This document shows, one piece after another, positions 1-11,912 of a stretch of 64,000 nt of DNA (positions within the stretch are counted from its first letter, which is position 1; each line of letters begins with the position of its first letter). A program made the translations under genes and the position numbers. The DNA comes from Ophioderma brevispina (Eukaryota; Echinodermata; Ophiuroidea; Amphilepidida; Ophiodermatidae), in NCBI GenBank assembly GCA_023653785.1, contig JAMKCH010001715.1, forward strand, positions 1 through 64,000, written 5' to 3'. Below the pieces are notes generated by a model, which was not told the origin of the DNA, did not search any database, and saw nothing but the letters and a program-made list of their open reading frames with translations.

Positions 1-35
1 CACCACCTTATTTGACGGATAAATATATAGTTAAG

Positions 36-506
36 AAAATGATGGTTGTGGTTGAAATATTGGTGGCAGGGATGATTACTATGCCGAAAAATGACATTGG
101 CTGCAAGTTAAGCGAAATTATTATTGTATATTTTTTAAAGTAAAAATATTCAATCTTATTTTATTTTTTTGGTATCCTTTTTGTTATTGATATAGGTTTT
201 ACATTGCATAAAGGGTTGTTAAGGTAAACTTTCATTGTGGTGACATGTGATAAATAAGGAGGCCTTTTCTAGGAAAAAAAGGTGATTTTGGGGCTTAAAA
301 TTCTAGACCCTTATATAGTGTATAAAAACAGAAATTATCAATTAAAGTCCGAGATTGGATTAGTAGTGATGATGATTTAAAATTTGTTTTGCTTAAGAAA
401 TTATTAAATCTTGATTATTCTTAAGTTTTTAGCTCAAAACACGTGATTTTTTTGGACCAAAAAAAACCCCCCTGCCACCAAAGTTTTGGACCACAACCAT
501 CATTTT
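36..506. mobile_element. MITE-like element with about 36-bp inverted ends
   Basis: The arms at 36-71 and 470-506 are inverted copies. The left begins AAAATGATGGTTGTGG and ends TGGTGGCAGGG; the right, read on the minus strand, gives the same two blocks with a few changes between them. The 400-bp interior is AT-rich and non-coding. This fits a short non-autonomous DNA transposon. No clear target-site duplication was seen. Confidence 0.6.
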
Positions 507-805
507 TGAAATTTTTAGTACTAAGTCTTTCGAATAGAAGTGGTTGCGTTGCGTTTTGTTACCGAGGGGAGGGGTGTCGACAATTTTGCAGTCCAAACGC
601 TCCATAAAACGAAAGCATTTTAGTAACCAACTACCTGAAAACAACAAATCGCATCTAAGAAGCTTTCAGCGCACCCACCCACCTCTGCAGTTTGGCTTCG
701 AAGGAATAGTGTTCGAAGTAAGTAAAAAAACCATGCGCTCGGGGATATCCTTATGCGCAACAGGTCATGAATTTTCAGCTGAGCGTGCCGCAAAATCGTT
801 TCAAC

Positions 806-1850
806 AGAGGTGAACAATGGGGAACAATAGGCAATCGATTAATTAAGTGACTCTTCACGCAATATTAGTTCACGCTTTTTACGTTGTCGTCTATGGACCA
901 CGGACTATGATACTTGCGGACTATGATTACTTTCAACCTTTCTGTCGACGATGGAACGAGGGAATTGAAAGAGTTACTCCTGCCGCGAAGGTGGCCCTTT
1001 GTTGGTCTATGTTACAATGAGTTCCAAGTTGATATAATTGAGGATAATCGGAGGTGCGTAATGCAATTTAGGTAGAGGCTTTCTCCTTCTCTCCTACCTC
1101 TAGGTAACGTTTATACCTAATTAAATCTGGATTAAATAATGAACCCTCGTCTTCGAAGGGAGGGAGTGTTACCGCTACCGTCCTGCTACTACTCTATTTT
1201 TGCGTCCTATGCCCAAGGAAATACCAAACGACTCGGTATGGTCAAAGAAAATAACAGACACGTGAGTCTTTAAAAAACACCCACCGGGATATAGGAAAGG
1301 TAAGGGACTATCACAAAGTGATGGTAGGGTGTGGCAAGACATCCCCATCCTTTCGGGAAGAAAATACCAACACGAACCTTGGCGACAGGAACATCACCGA
1401 CGCTTGATTTTGGTAGCAATATATAGCAGGTTCCTCCTCTTTCCGTTGATGCCAAGATGAAGTACTAACTAAATAACACTATAATAATCCCAATCACTAC
1501 TCCTTTTGCATCCCCATTATACTCACTTGGCAACTCATTGTAAAAGCCTAGACCAACAAATGCCACTTCTCGGCATGCAGGAGTACGCTTTCACCATCCC
1601 TACGATCATCGCCGACAGAACCGTGTAGAAGTAACATTGTCCGGCGTAACCATAGTCCTGGAACATGGTGAACAATAGGGCAAATCGCTTCCTTTGACTC
1701 TTTACGCAACATTAGTTTCAACGCTTTATTCCGTTATCGTCTATGGAGCCCCGGACTATGGCTCCCACCGGATATATCTGCTTTCACAAACCGGCCCTCT
1801 GTTGACTAGTTCGCGTGGGAGACGAAAACAAAGAGATTGATTCGATTACA
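806..1850. repeat. Two divergent direct copies about 850 bp apart
   Basis: A block at about 815-960 (GAACAATAGGCAATCG, then a CTCT..ACGCAA.ATTAG segment, then CGTCTATGGA and CGGACTATG) recurs at about 1665-1810 with indels. The material between is non-coding and fairly CpG-rich. It may be a tandem duplication or the remains of two long terminal repeats; no retroviral-type coding sequence is visible between the copies. Confidence 0.5.
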
Positions 1851-1897
1851 GTCCATATTGAATGTGTAATTTTTACGCACCACCTTGCAGTTTCAAT

Positions 1898-2560
1898 AAT
1901 ACAAATACTCACCCCAAGAATGTAAAAATGTAATCATATATTCCAATTTTGACAAAAAAATACATTTTTGGGTCAAGTTTGAATTTATGACCTACAGCAG
2001 TTAGTTGGATTTGATATTTTGATATATGGCAGCATTTTGGATTTTGTAAGTTGCCTTAACCACCTCATGATTCAAACACCTTTAAATTTTAAAAAAAAAA
2101 AAGAAACCAAAATTGTCAAATCGGTCAATATGCACCTAATATTCGAAAACCTCATTTTTGGGCAAGCCATTTTGAAAAAAGCCGCAATTTGGAAATTAAA
2201 ACAAATGGCAGCCATTTGAATGTGCAAAGCTTCTAAACCAGCTTGAGAGTTCCAAAGTAACATAATACATATTCACCCCAGAAATGACAAAAATGTGTTT
2301 ATCTTATAACCAAATTTGAAGAACTTACATTTTCGGGAAGTTGGAATTTTTGGACATACAGCATCCTTTTGGGAATTTGAATATTTTGACATATTGCAGC
2401 CAATTTGGATTTTGGAGTGGCCATAACCACCCACCTTCGGGATTGCCACAAGATGCCAAATGGGTAATATGCCACCTCATACTCCAAACTCCCTATTGGG
2501 CAGCCATTTTTGAATTTTGGGCATAATGCAGCTATTTTGTGGTTTTGCCAGCTATTTTAA
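1898..2560. repeat. Degenerate tandem repeat, period about 367 bp
   Basis: The segment from 1898 to about 2065 (AATACA..TTCACCCCA, then TTTTGATATATGGCAGC, ending CTTAACCACC) returns at 2264-2433 with the same order of blocks (CACCCCAGAAATG, TTTTGACATATTGCAGCC, CATAACCACC). Many substitutions indicate age. No gene is visible inside. Confidence 0.55.
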
Positions 2561-2619
2561 TCAATTTGTCATGCCGCCGCGTGAAAACCTATAGATGGAC
2601 ACCAAAAACACCAAAATTG

Positions 2620-4180
2620 GTCAATGTAATACCAAAGTTAACTTTTTAAAAAAAAAAAAACCCAACACCCCACCACCCCCTGATATCCCCCGACGGACCA
2701 CTTTGGCACACTTTTTAAAAAATCCTGCCGTACCATTGGTTCAGCGGAAAAATCATCTAGAACAACTATCAAACATGAAGTGAACACCATTTCCCTGTTG
2801 CGCGTGGCTATGGACCCAACTAAGGTCCCTTGAAAGATGCTCAAAAGCTTCTTTGTCCCCCAAAGTAACTAGCGCATTCACCAAGCTGGTCAGATTGATT
2901 CCTGTGGATGGGTTCAAATATTCAAAACTATTAATTCAGAGGGTTTATTTGAGGTCATTGCTGAATAGCAGAGGCTTCAATTCAACATGCAGTTTATAAG
3001 CTAGTGAAAAGTGATGTGGAAGGTGTGATGCAGATATTAGATCAACTTTGCTTTGCTTACCTGGGAACCTGGTTAACTTTCACTACTTGAAAGCTAGGAC
3101 ATGCAGAGTAGAGAAGAAAAACAAGACCAAAAACATGGATGAGCCAAGAAGTTTTTTTCTTTGATATTTGAAAGGGACCAACATCCAGGGTCTAAAAAAG
3201 TGAGACCAGCCATATTCTTGGTACTTGCAGTATAGGATCAAATTCAACCTCTCTAACTTTGAGTCTAATAAAGGGTTTCAGATTTGGCTTCAGAGTAGGC
3301 TAGGGTTTTATAGGCTTTAAATGTCTTTGAGGGCTCATTCTTGCTACCAATTTGTAAAAATGTCGCCTGTGACCATTGAACTTTGAAACTGACTTGCTGG
3401 CAATCCGGCCCTGTAAGTGCCATAAACCTGATTTTTAAACCCTCGCGTGCTAGCCCGCTAGGGTATAGTTATGACGGGCGAGGACTTGATGTTGTTGTAG
3501 TTTTTTAAATCAGGCTACATTTCGTATGTATGTTGATGAAATTTGGGTAGTGGGTTTAGAGATGGATCTGAGTCAAACACATGCAGAGCGATTTCCAAAA
3601 TCGGGTGTCGTTTGGCTGTTTGGAGCCGTTTTAAGGATGCTAAAAAGCAATTGGTTGAGAGTCATCAGCCTCACTGTCTTGCATTTTCTATGGTGGATAG
3701 CAAAGTCATAGGCATTTCAGGCCATGACCCTCTACGGCAAATGGATTTGTGCTTGTGTCATATGCTCATGTGTTATATGATGACCTCGACTGAAGGCTTG
3801 GTCCCACTCAGCTGGTAAGCTCAGTTGATTGTAAATTAATCTCTGACTCCAAGGTTGGGAGTAGATGACAGTTATGTTATAACTTCAATTAGTTGGAACC
3901 TGGGGAGTATTAGCAGGTCCAACCTTTTGGCAGAAAACACGTCTCCTCAAAAAACATCTGATGAAATAAACTTTTCTGAAAACCTCCACTATTTAATGCA
4001 TTTTGGAGTAACAACTATTATGTTCAAGACAAACGTAGTGAGGTCTCTATTACCACAAGACAAAGATATGACCTCCTTGGAGAACTTGATGATTAACATT
4101 TATGCAATAGGTCTACAATTAAAAAATCAACAAGAAATCACGACAGGGTATAAATATACAGATGTTAAATAAAATAAAGG
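2620..4180. other. No recognisable gene
   Basis: Only short ORFs of up to about 105 codons, with no familiar motifs, occur here. There is a poly-A run at 2646-2660. I see nothing else that can be supported. Confidence 0.5.
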
Positions 4181-4184
4181 GAAA

Positions 4185-5125
4185 AGATAGGGTTGGGAGA
4201 AGGGGAAGATGGGGTTGGGACGGGGGAAGAGGGGATTGGGAAGGAAAGATGGGGGATTGGAAGGGGAAAGATGGGGATTGGGAGAAGGGGAAAGATGGGG
4301 ATTGGAAGGGGAAGAGGAGGGAGGATGGGATTGAGAAGGGGAGAGATGGGGAGAGTAGATGAGGTGTTGGAATATGGGTGTTGGGAAGGGGAAGAGGGGT
4401 GTTGGGAAGGGGAAGATGGGTGTGGAAGGGAAACGTGGGTGTGGAAGGGGAAAGATGGTGTGTTGGAAAGGGTGTTGTAGAGTGGGTGGGAAGGGATAAG
4501 GTGGGGTAGAAGATGGATGTTGGGAAAGATGGAGTGTTAGGAAGGAGGAAAGAGGGGGGGTATGGGAAGGGGGAAAGGGGGAAGATGGATGTTGGATGGA
4601 AAGGGGGAAGATGGGGTGTTGAGAAGGGGTATGATGGAGTGTTGGGAATGGGGTGGGATGAGAGGGGATTTGGGGAAGGGGAAGGTGAAGATGAAGGATG
4701 GGTGTGGGAAGGAGGAAGATGGGGGGTATTGGGAAGGGGAATTCGGAAGATGGGTGTGGGAAATAAGGGGAAGATGGCTGTTGGAAGGGGAAGATGGGTA
4801 TTGGGAAGGGGAAATATGTTGTATTGGGAAGGGGGAAGATTGTGTGTTGAAAAGGCGAAGATGGGTGTTGGCGAGGGGGAAGGGTGGTGTTGGAAAGGGG
4901 AAGGGGGTGTTGGAAACGGGTAAGATGGGTGTTGGGAAGGGGAAGATGGGTGTGGAAGAGGGTAGATGGGATGGGAGGGATTGAGAGGGGGAAGATTGGA
5001 TTTTGGGAAGATGGGGCCATCGGGAAGATGGGATGTTGTGAAAAGGGGGTGAGAGATGTGGTGTGGAAGGAGGAAGTTAGGTTTTGGGAAGGGGAAGATG
5101 GGTGTGGGAAGGGGAGATGGGATGT
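4185..5125. repeat. G/A-rich minisatellite, purine strand on plus
   Basis: About 940 bp of almost pure purine plus T follow variants of a roughly 20-bp unit such as GTTGGGAAGGGGAAGATGGG. The opposite strand is open for over 300 codons in two frames, giving Pro/Ser/Phe-rich translations, but that is a by-product of the repeat, which lacks stop codons in those frames. Such a polypurine tract could form triplex DNA. Confidence 0.85.
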
Positions 5126-5179
5126 TGTTGGAGGGGGTTGCGTAACAAATTCCACCGTACTTGGAAAAAAGTAAAAAAA

Positions 5180-5410
5180 GATGTGATGCCGATATGATGC
5201 ATCTCATCCAGCGACTGGAGAGGCGATCGCAAGTTTCTCAAGTCACTTTGTTTGGGCCAAGGTGGAGATAGCCTTTGGTTGCAACATTGTGGTTTGTATC
5301 CCCAAGAGCTTTTGGAGATATTGAGTGTTCTCTGTCGGCCTGGCTTCCTCTGGCCAGACGTGGTGTGTAGAAAGAATAACCTACTAAGCTCTCCCTTTGT
5401 GGACATCCTT
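5180..5410 (-). mobile_element. LINE reverse-transcriptase C-terminal tail (fragment)
   Basis: The minus strand gives GQRKPGRQRT, then in a second frame YLQKLLGIQTTMLQPKAI, then back in frame LRNLRSPLQSLDEM. A G.R.PGRQR..YI.KLLG motif followed by a short helical tail is the usual C-terminus of endonuclease/reverse-transcriptase non-LTR retrotransposons. The frameshifts and missing RT core show a dead 5'-truncated copy. The match is by pattern only. Confidence 0.4.
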
Positions 5411-5633
5411 AGAATATGACAAGAAAGAGCCTATTGATTAGGGAGTGGTATTTCCAACATATTTTGTTCACTTCTGCTGAAGTGGTTTGATACCTACTAC
5501 ATCAAAAGCGAGGGTATGCATGCTCGTTGAGGCTCTCGTTTTAATTTGCCTCTTGTAATCTTGAACTCTTTACACCATACCACTAGAGTCATTGAAAAGA
5601 GCAGGTTTGTCTGCCTTATCCGCCCCTTTTTGT

Positions 5634-5885
5634 GTCCCCCGCCAACTTAGTTGGCAAGGGGGACTATAGAAATGCCCGGCGTCTGTGTGTGATGGTGCGC
5701 GTGACAAGTGTGTGCGTGCAATCGCCCACCATATTCTGGATCTAAGCTTGTGGTGTCACATCTCGCAACATAGATGCATCTCAATTAGGCGTTTGCTGGG
5801 ATTAAAGTGGTCATGTGACTAGTCAAGGTCAAATTGGTCAAAAATAGGGTCAATCGGTCACATAGTTATATTGTTATAAGCATTG
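5634..5885 (+). repeat. Hairpin-headed repeat
   Basis: The head at 5634-5664 is a near-perfect inverted repeat: GTCCCCCGCCAACT, then TTGGCAAGGGGGAC. It is followed by a TG-rich stretch (CGTCTGTGTGTGATGG) and, at about 5826-5860, GGTCAA-type half-sites (GTCAAGGTCAAATTGGTCAA). This is the same order of parts as in the larger AGGTCA element families elsewhere in the window. The 3' end is not defined. Confidence 0.45.
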
Positions 5886-6056
5886 TAATCAATATAGTAT
5901 TATTGCGATTATAATGATGTACTTTGTGATTATTTGGTGATGAATGAATTCGTTCTTTCTTGTTTTTCCTTCAATTATAAGAAGAGTTAAACACAAACTT
6001 TTACATTAAGATCAATGTGCTTACAAGGGATAAACGAGCAAACAAAGGCAACGTTA

Positions 6057-6550
6057 TTAGAGCCCACTTCACATTTGTAAAATAGTGCGCCCTCAGATTT
6101 TTCAAAATCGATATCTTGCATGGTTGTAAAGCTTGTTAATACAAACGCCATCCGACACTGATTAGACCAAATCGCTTCCTTATGGGTAACAGAACAATTT
6201 TTTCACCAGACGACAAAATGGCATTTAACACAAGCAAAGCACTCCGTATGCATGTTCTCACACTATGCCCCTGTTTTACCGTCTTAACATTTGTGGATTT
6301 AATATCAGTATGTCCGAGTTCAAAATAAGTTCATGTAATATACACATTTGTTGATCAAAAGTTATGTAAACTTAAAGTTGTCTACAGGATTACAGTGGAA
6401 TGTCTTTTATCCCTTCATGCAATGTCCCATATCTGTTTTGGGGTATGTTATTTTGTAGTGAAGATGTATCCTGTTCTTCCACTGGCCTAACTATCATTTG
6501 AGAGCACATTGAAATTTCATATTTTGTGAAATGTTCCAGTGCCGCTTTAA
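6057..6550 (+). mobile_element. MITE family C, copy 1
   Basis: This copy shares its whole length with the copy at 35288-35800: AATAGTGCGCCCTCAGATTT near the left end, a GTATGCATGTT block in the middle, and TTCCAGTGCCGCTTTAA at the right end. The right end reads as an inverted version of the left end in the better copy. There is no coding capacity. Confidence 0.6.
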
Positions 6551-7032
6551 CTACAAAACCACATAATACTCAGCGAAAGATGAAGATTAAATCCAATAAT
6601 AGGTACATGTGTCTGTGGCAGTAAGACATATAAGAACATCACGGTAGCCCGATCAGAACACTTCCCAAAAATCCGCCCACACGTATACTGACACAGGCCA
6701 AAAGTCTGGGGATACACTACAGCTGCTCCCCATAGAGCGCTGTAAAAAAGTACCCTATTGTGGTATCAGTCATTGATTCCTGATCATCCCACGTCTCTTA
6801 AGTGCCTGGCCAAAGGAAAAACAAACCTAGCTAATGGTAGTTGAGAAACAAACAGTTACAGGAAACAAAGGCAGCGGGGGCAGAAAGATGTAGCTGATCA
6901 GTGGTAAACTCAATGAACCAGTTTGTTTTAAAAGTTTCTCAAAGAGCTCAAATGGATTGAGCAGACCTAACTTTAACTGGTAAGTAGTTTTCATAGGCAA
7001 GGTCCAACATTGGAAGGACCCTGTCCCTTATC

Positions 7033-7591
7033 TTAAAGCAATATTTAGCACCTTTTGAAGAGCGCCCCCATTTGTTTCAAAAATTTGGAGATTTTTACAT
7101 GATTGCATTGGTAAATGGCGTACACTATACCTGTGATGGTTAAGCTCGAAATGGTCTAGTGTGTCACAAACGAGGAATTTGGTACTAGAATAATTATTAT
7201 CGTGGGATCCCCGATAATCTACACTGCCTGCTTAAACGGCTTTCTCCAATGTGAAATGACCGGGAAATAGCGCATGTATGTGTCTACGCTCTCCATTAGT
7301 TGTTTTTTAATAGTTCAGCAGCAACCAAGTAGGAGGTTATTTTCTCGATGTGGCAACTATTTTCATCATGACAGACATAAAACGTAGCATTTCCAGCTTC
7401 TGGCTGCTGGCCGTTAAGTCCAATCTGGGATCCCCAATTCTAATTACAAAATCGCTTATTTTTGATCGAATCACCTTTTTTTAGCATCTCGTCGCAGTAT
7501 AGTTGTCCTAGACATTCCCAACGTAACTGTGTAAAAATTTCAAATTTTGAAAATTGGGGGCTCCTTTCAAAAAATGTGCTAATATGCTTTA
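7033..7591. mobile_element. MITE-like element with about 45-bp inverted ends
   Basis: The left end TTAAAGCAATATTTAGCACC, running on to GCGCCCCCATTTG, is matched on the minus strand at the right end by GTAAAGCATATTAGCAC, running on to GAGCCCCCAATTTTC. The interior of about 470 bp is non-coding. This fits a non-autonomous DNA transposon. Confidence 0.6.
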
Positions 7592-7599
7592 CTTGGTGT

Positions 7600-8930
7600 A
7601 GGCTTGGAAGAGGTCCCAAACTACTGTGCTTGTCTTGATTGGATCGCAGTCTAGAGGTGTCCTGGGAGTAATAAACATGGCTTCATCCTTCATTCAAATA
7701 GGAAGGATCTTGTTTGCACAAGCATTTATAAGATATGAAGTATATTTTTAAACTTTATTCTTTATTCCATCTGGAGCCAGATGGAGATCTTTCAATGAGG
7801 TTTTAACATGCTCACAACGTCCAAGCAATAACCAGTTTTAGCCGTTCCTTGTTTTCTGTTGTTTTCCAGAGCCTCCAATTCCTTTTTTCCGTAATCCCAA
7901 CCAGAAGGCTGGAACAATATTCCAAACGAGACCGATGACTAGATGATCGGGACGTCACCATCGCGGGATCGCTGAGCCACAAGTGACTTTTTCAAATCCA
8001 CAATCCAATTATGTATGTAAAAAATTGGCAGTCCTCCCCCTGCAAATACCTACTCCTGGTTCGTCATTTGTAATATGATGTATAAAGAAAGACTCCTATG
8101 TTAAGGACCATAGAGTGACTCTAGCAGTGATATCATTCTTCTCATCAAGATGAAGGGCGAGGCCCTGTGTATAGTCCATTTATCTTCCTCGAGTCGGCCA
8201 TCAACCGTTTGAGAGAGCCGTTTTTGTTGTGTTACACATTATCCGCACCACCTTTGTACGTGCGTGTAGGTATTGCCAGCGCTTTGAATAAATGTCTGCG
8301 CTATACTGGGCGGGGGTGCATCTCTATGCATAACACAAACGATTGTCACTGAACTCGAGATAGGTAAATGCAAGATAATGTTCTGTCCTGTGTCATTAGC
8401 CGAATAAAAACGCCTTCTCTTCATTGAGCTTTCGTTTTTCGTCGTCGTCATGCCGTCGTTGTCATTGTCGTCATTGTCAATTGTTGTCGTCGTCGTTGTC
8501 GTCCGCCATTGTCGTCATTCGCGGTCATCGTCATATTCGTCGTCGTCTCGGTTGACCATCCTCATCATGAGAGTGTTACAACTAGTTGGATAATAGCTTG
8601 GACATTGGAATTTCCAGTCATTTTTTGTCTTCGCATGAGGGTTGCCGAGCTTCAGACACACATTCAACCTTTCAAACTCCCAGTGTCCTCTAGACGGGTG
8701 GTGGCAAGGATATGTTTTATTTCTTGTGCCGTAATACCATGTTTTTGTGCTCCCAGAGAATGACTGCTAGCAGTTTCTTCTTGGTAATGGTACATGCTAA
8801 ATGACCGCAGCCCTTATTAGTCATCTTTCTCTGATTTTGTGGATAGCTTTGGGATATCACCAATAGAGTTGTTGGATGAGGATCTTCTGTTTCCACTTAC
8901 ATTAAGATCCTTGCCCCTAAAGTCTAGTGT
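7600..8930. other. No gene; GTC/GTT-rich patch
   Basis: Most of this stretch is unremarkable single-copy-looking DNA. At about 8438-8545 there is a degenerate triplet-rich patch (GTCGTCGTCATGCCGTCG and GTTGTCGTCGTCG). ORFs here are under 90 codons and unrecognised. Confidence 0.5.
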
Positions 8931-8939
8931 AACAACAAT

Positions 8940-9310
8940 CTAGGTTTCGTTCAAGCTGTTTTTGGTATGGGTCCCATGCCTCAGAACCATAGAGGAGAAC
9001 TGCTCAACTAGAGTCAGAAAAACTTGATTTTTGTTCTGTAGGAGCCCCGACTTCCACTCTACATAGCTTGTTGACAAGCTTTTGCCCATGTTTGTCCCTT
9101 TTGTGCACATATGTCTGACTTCTAATCCAAGTACCACGGTACCCAAGTATTTGAAGTCTTTGACTTGCTGCAGTGTGCTATTATTCATGGTTTTGATTGT
9201 ACAATGGTCAATTGGTTAAGGACCATGTAATTTGTTTTTTCTTGGCATTGATTTTAAGTCCAACCTTCTCGACCTCCGTTTCTAGTACTTTAGCTTATTA
9301 ACAACACTTC
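8940..9310 (-). mobile_element. Non-LTR retrotransposon reverse-transcriptase fragment
   Basis: Reading the minus strand from about 9310: LETEVEKVGLKINAKK, then (after frame breaks) NNSTLQQVKDFKYLGTVV and later SSMVLRHGTHT. The order EVEKVGLKIN..KT, then LQQV.DFKYLGT, then LLYG.E(T)W-like is the conserved segment between the RT palm and thumb in LINE-type elements. Several frameshifts show it is dead, and no endonuclease or catalytic FADD-type box was found nearby. Confidence 0.7.
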
Positions 9311-9716
9311 CACTTTTTATATTTGTTTTGCCAAAAAAAAAGGCTGTTTTCCTTCCTTTTACTGTGTCTTTAATACCATTTGTGCCTTTGAGTTCATTTG
9401 TTTTGTTTCTAGTCCATAATGTGTATATATTTGACTATTGCTGTGTTAATAACATTAGACTTATGACATTTGTTCACATTCTCATGGTTGATTTAAATAA
9501 CCCGAATCTGATGATTTTAAGTTTACTATTGGAACAAAAACAGTTTTCAAGGTGCAATTAATGCTATAAGCCCAAATTTTGCAATTGCAAGTAAAAAGTG
9601 GGAAGTGAGTATTTAAAATAAGAATTACTTCTTCTTTCTTCTTTGTTAAGTCGGCATGGTAGATACATCACGCCAACATTACATAATATTACAAACCCGA
9701 CTTATCTGGTATTGTC

Positions 9717-9718
<2 letters not shown>

Positions 9719-9750
<32 letters not shown>

Positions 9751-9818
9751 AAAAAATAAAGTGTTTTTTAATATAAAACAGAAAATAAAAAAACTCAAAA
9801 AAAAAAAAAAAAAAAAAC
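9719..9818. repeat. Poly-A rich tract
   Basis: A run of about 30 A at 9719-9748 and another of about 20 A at 9798-9816 are separated by A-rich DNA. This may be the tail of a degraded retroposon, but no matching body is recognised next to it. Confidence 0.6.
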
Positions 9819-9849
9819 AAAGATCTGAAATTTTGAATCCCTGCTAAAA

Positions 9850-11762
9850 GGTGTTTTTTGTTAGGTTTTTTCAACCAGAATATAACTTCTGAGAATTACT
9901 CTTGTTAATATACATTGCTGCATTTGAATTCTTTGAATTCTCGTCTAGTTCAGTCCCATGGTTATGTGGGCCTACATTTATTATGAAATACTGATTAGAG
10001 AAAAGTCTCCCCTGCTTGTGCAGTTCAAAAACAAAATGGGTGTTATATATATTCTGTGGAATGTCGGCTTGTCTCTTTGAGATACACGCCAAATGTATAT
10101 TTGTTTTTGCTGCTGGCAAGGTAACTTAGCACTAACAAAGAGAACTGTCTCAATGTTTTCTACCCAAAACAGGAAAATTGGAACATCCTTTCACACCAAC
10201 TGTTACTAGCACATAAGTTGCCTGTGGTTAGAAACATTCATGTTGCAACATGATTGAGAATGTTACAAGTTTGTCCCAGGCCTGTCAAAATTGATGTAGT
10301 CTAGTGTGTTAGCTTCTTTTGGCTGTGTTGATCCAGATTTTCTACACTTTGTACACACAGTGCCTATACGCGCTCAACATAACATTGGAGCCTCTGTCAA
10401 GCTGAAGAAGCTACAACGGAAATGCAGCACATGAATGTTTCATTGGGAAAGGTGCCTATGTAACATAAATCCCATTCCTTCAGATTTAAGGGGGAGAATA
10501 ACATTCAGAGGATCATCTTACAAAATAATCTGTGTGCACCTGTAAGATTCTCACACAAAAATTCATAGAATCTTTTCGTTTTTATATAATTGATTAAAAT
10601 GCTCTATCTTTGCACTTAATTTTTTTTTTGAAAGACTTGGGCCATTGCTTTACAAAGTATTTACCCTGAAATATTGATGCTGAAATCGATAGACATGTGT
10701 TGCACTGTAGTTCTGTTCTAATGTTTTTATTTTTGTCAGAGGTGTTATGGTTATAACAAAAATGGTGCCAAAGATGCAATTGTGACATGGAGCTAATTTT
10801 TAGTTAACAAAAAAAATGAAGTATTACTTTTAGCCCCATTTCTGTGTCTAAGCCTAATTTCACACAAAAAAGGCTGAGTTGCAATAATTTCATCCTTCCC
10901 TTCCCACTATTTCCCTCACAAATTCTTCCGGGGGGCACACTGTCTCGCTCTGTCTACCCTGCAAGTAGCTACGCTAACTTGTTTTGAGGACATGAAATGT
11001 ATCAGTCGACTTTGTAAATTGTTAGACACGTGGTATACTTTTTTTACGTTGCACATAAATAGAGAAAATTGGTGCAGTTATTTCATAGTAATATGTATTT
11101 TTCCCCTCCATACTCATTCTCACAGGTACCTAAGGAGGTGAGATCCTTGAACGCTAACCCTAAGTATCTAATTAAAAGGGACACAAGGGAGATTTTGCTG
11201 ATGAGAGGAAATTTTCTAATTTTTTTACACTTGATTGGTTGAAGCAACACTTACTGAGAATGTTTGAAGGTTTATTAGACAAAAAGTAGGAAAGGAAACC
11301 AAAAACTAAGTTTTGAACTTGGATGCTGTCCTAATCGGTTATGCAGAGAACCATGCTTTGATTTTCTGTCATGCGTAGCAGAAAATACTAAATCATCTTT
11401 TTATTAAAGATGGTGTTTTCAGCTTATTCACTTCAGGCATGATTAAATACATTGGTAAGCATTCTTAATTTGCAAAAATCCTGGTTTCGAAAAATATTGG
11501 GGGTGCACTTTCTGGAATGTCTTCGTGTGCATCTTTATTAATGGCATCATGGATTTTGCATTTTTGATACACATTTACCAAAAACAAGTCAAAAATTGTT
11601 CCAAAGTGAGAAATCCCAATTCAATAAGCCAAATGTTGGTTCCATGGAACCCATGGTTACTCAAGTTAAGTATAAATGTTAGAAATTGTAAAAACCAAGA
11701 TGGCCACTGTAAAAATACGAGGTGACCTTTGACTAAACCAAATCTTATGTTGTCTATTACAG
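9850..11762. other. No recognised gene (BRF1 intron or upstream flank)
   Basis: This AT-rich, non-coding stretch leads to the acceptor of the first BRF1 exon seen. I looked for exons encoding the preceding BRF1 segment (a ...VYVLGK.F..LAREL-like stretch) and found none. Confidence 0.5.
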
Positions 11763-11912
11763 ATCCATGTTTATATATTCAACGCTTTGCCCACAAGTTG
11801 GATTTTGATGAGAAGACCCATGAAGTATCTATGACCGCATTACGTTTGGTGTCCAGGATGAAGAGGGATTGGATGCATATGGGAAGGAGACCATCAGGAT
11901 TGTGTGGAGCTG
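11763..11912 (+). CDS. BRF1: BRF1 internal exon (start of second cyclin fold)
   Basis: This exon belongs to BRF1, the TFIIB-related subunit of TFIIIB, which recruits RNA polymerase III to tRNA, 5S and U6-type promoters in the nucleus. The 150-nt exon follows a pyrimidine-rich acceptor ending TATTACAG and ends at a GTATGT donor. It reads as 49 full codons plus split codons at both ends. The peptide runs [20 protein letters not shown], then [20 protein letters not shown] and [10 protein letters not shown], nearly residue for residue as remembered for vertebrate BRF1. The [17 protein letters not shown] stretch separates BRF1 from TFIIB and BRF2. Its last base, G, joins the next exon in phase to make Ala. 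No lesion is visible. No exon for the zinc ribbon or first cyclin fold was found upstream, so they probably lie before the window. The protein match is seen by eye only. Confidence 0.93.

Noticed and set aside
806..1850. LTR retrotransposon with two LTRs
   Set aside because: The two copies are too short and diverged, no TG...CA ends or primer-binding site were seen, and nothing between them resembles gag or pol.
4119..5207. Minus-strand ORFs of 342 and 362 codons, Pro/Ser/Phe-rich
   Set aside because: They lie almost entirely in the G/A-rich minisatellite; overlapping frames are open because the repeat lacks stops, and the composition is that of the simple repeat.
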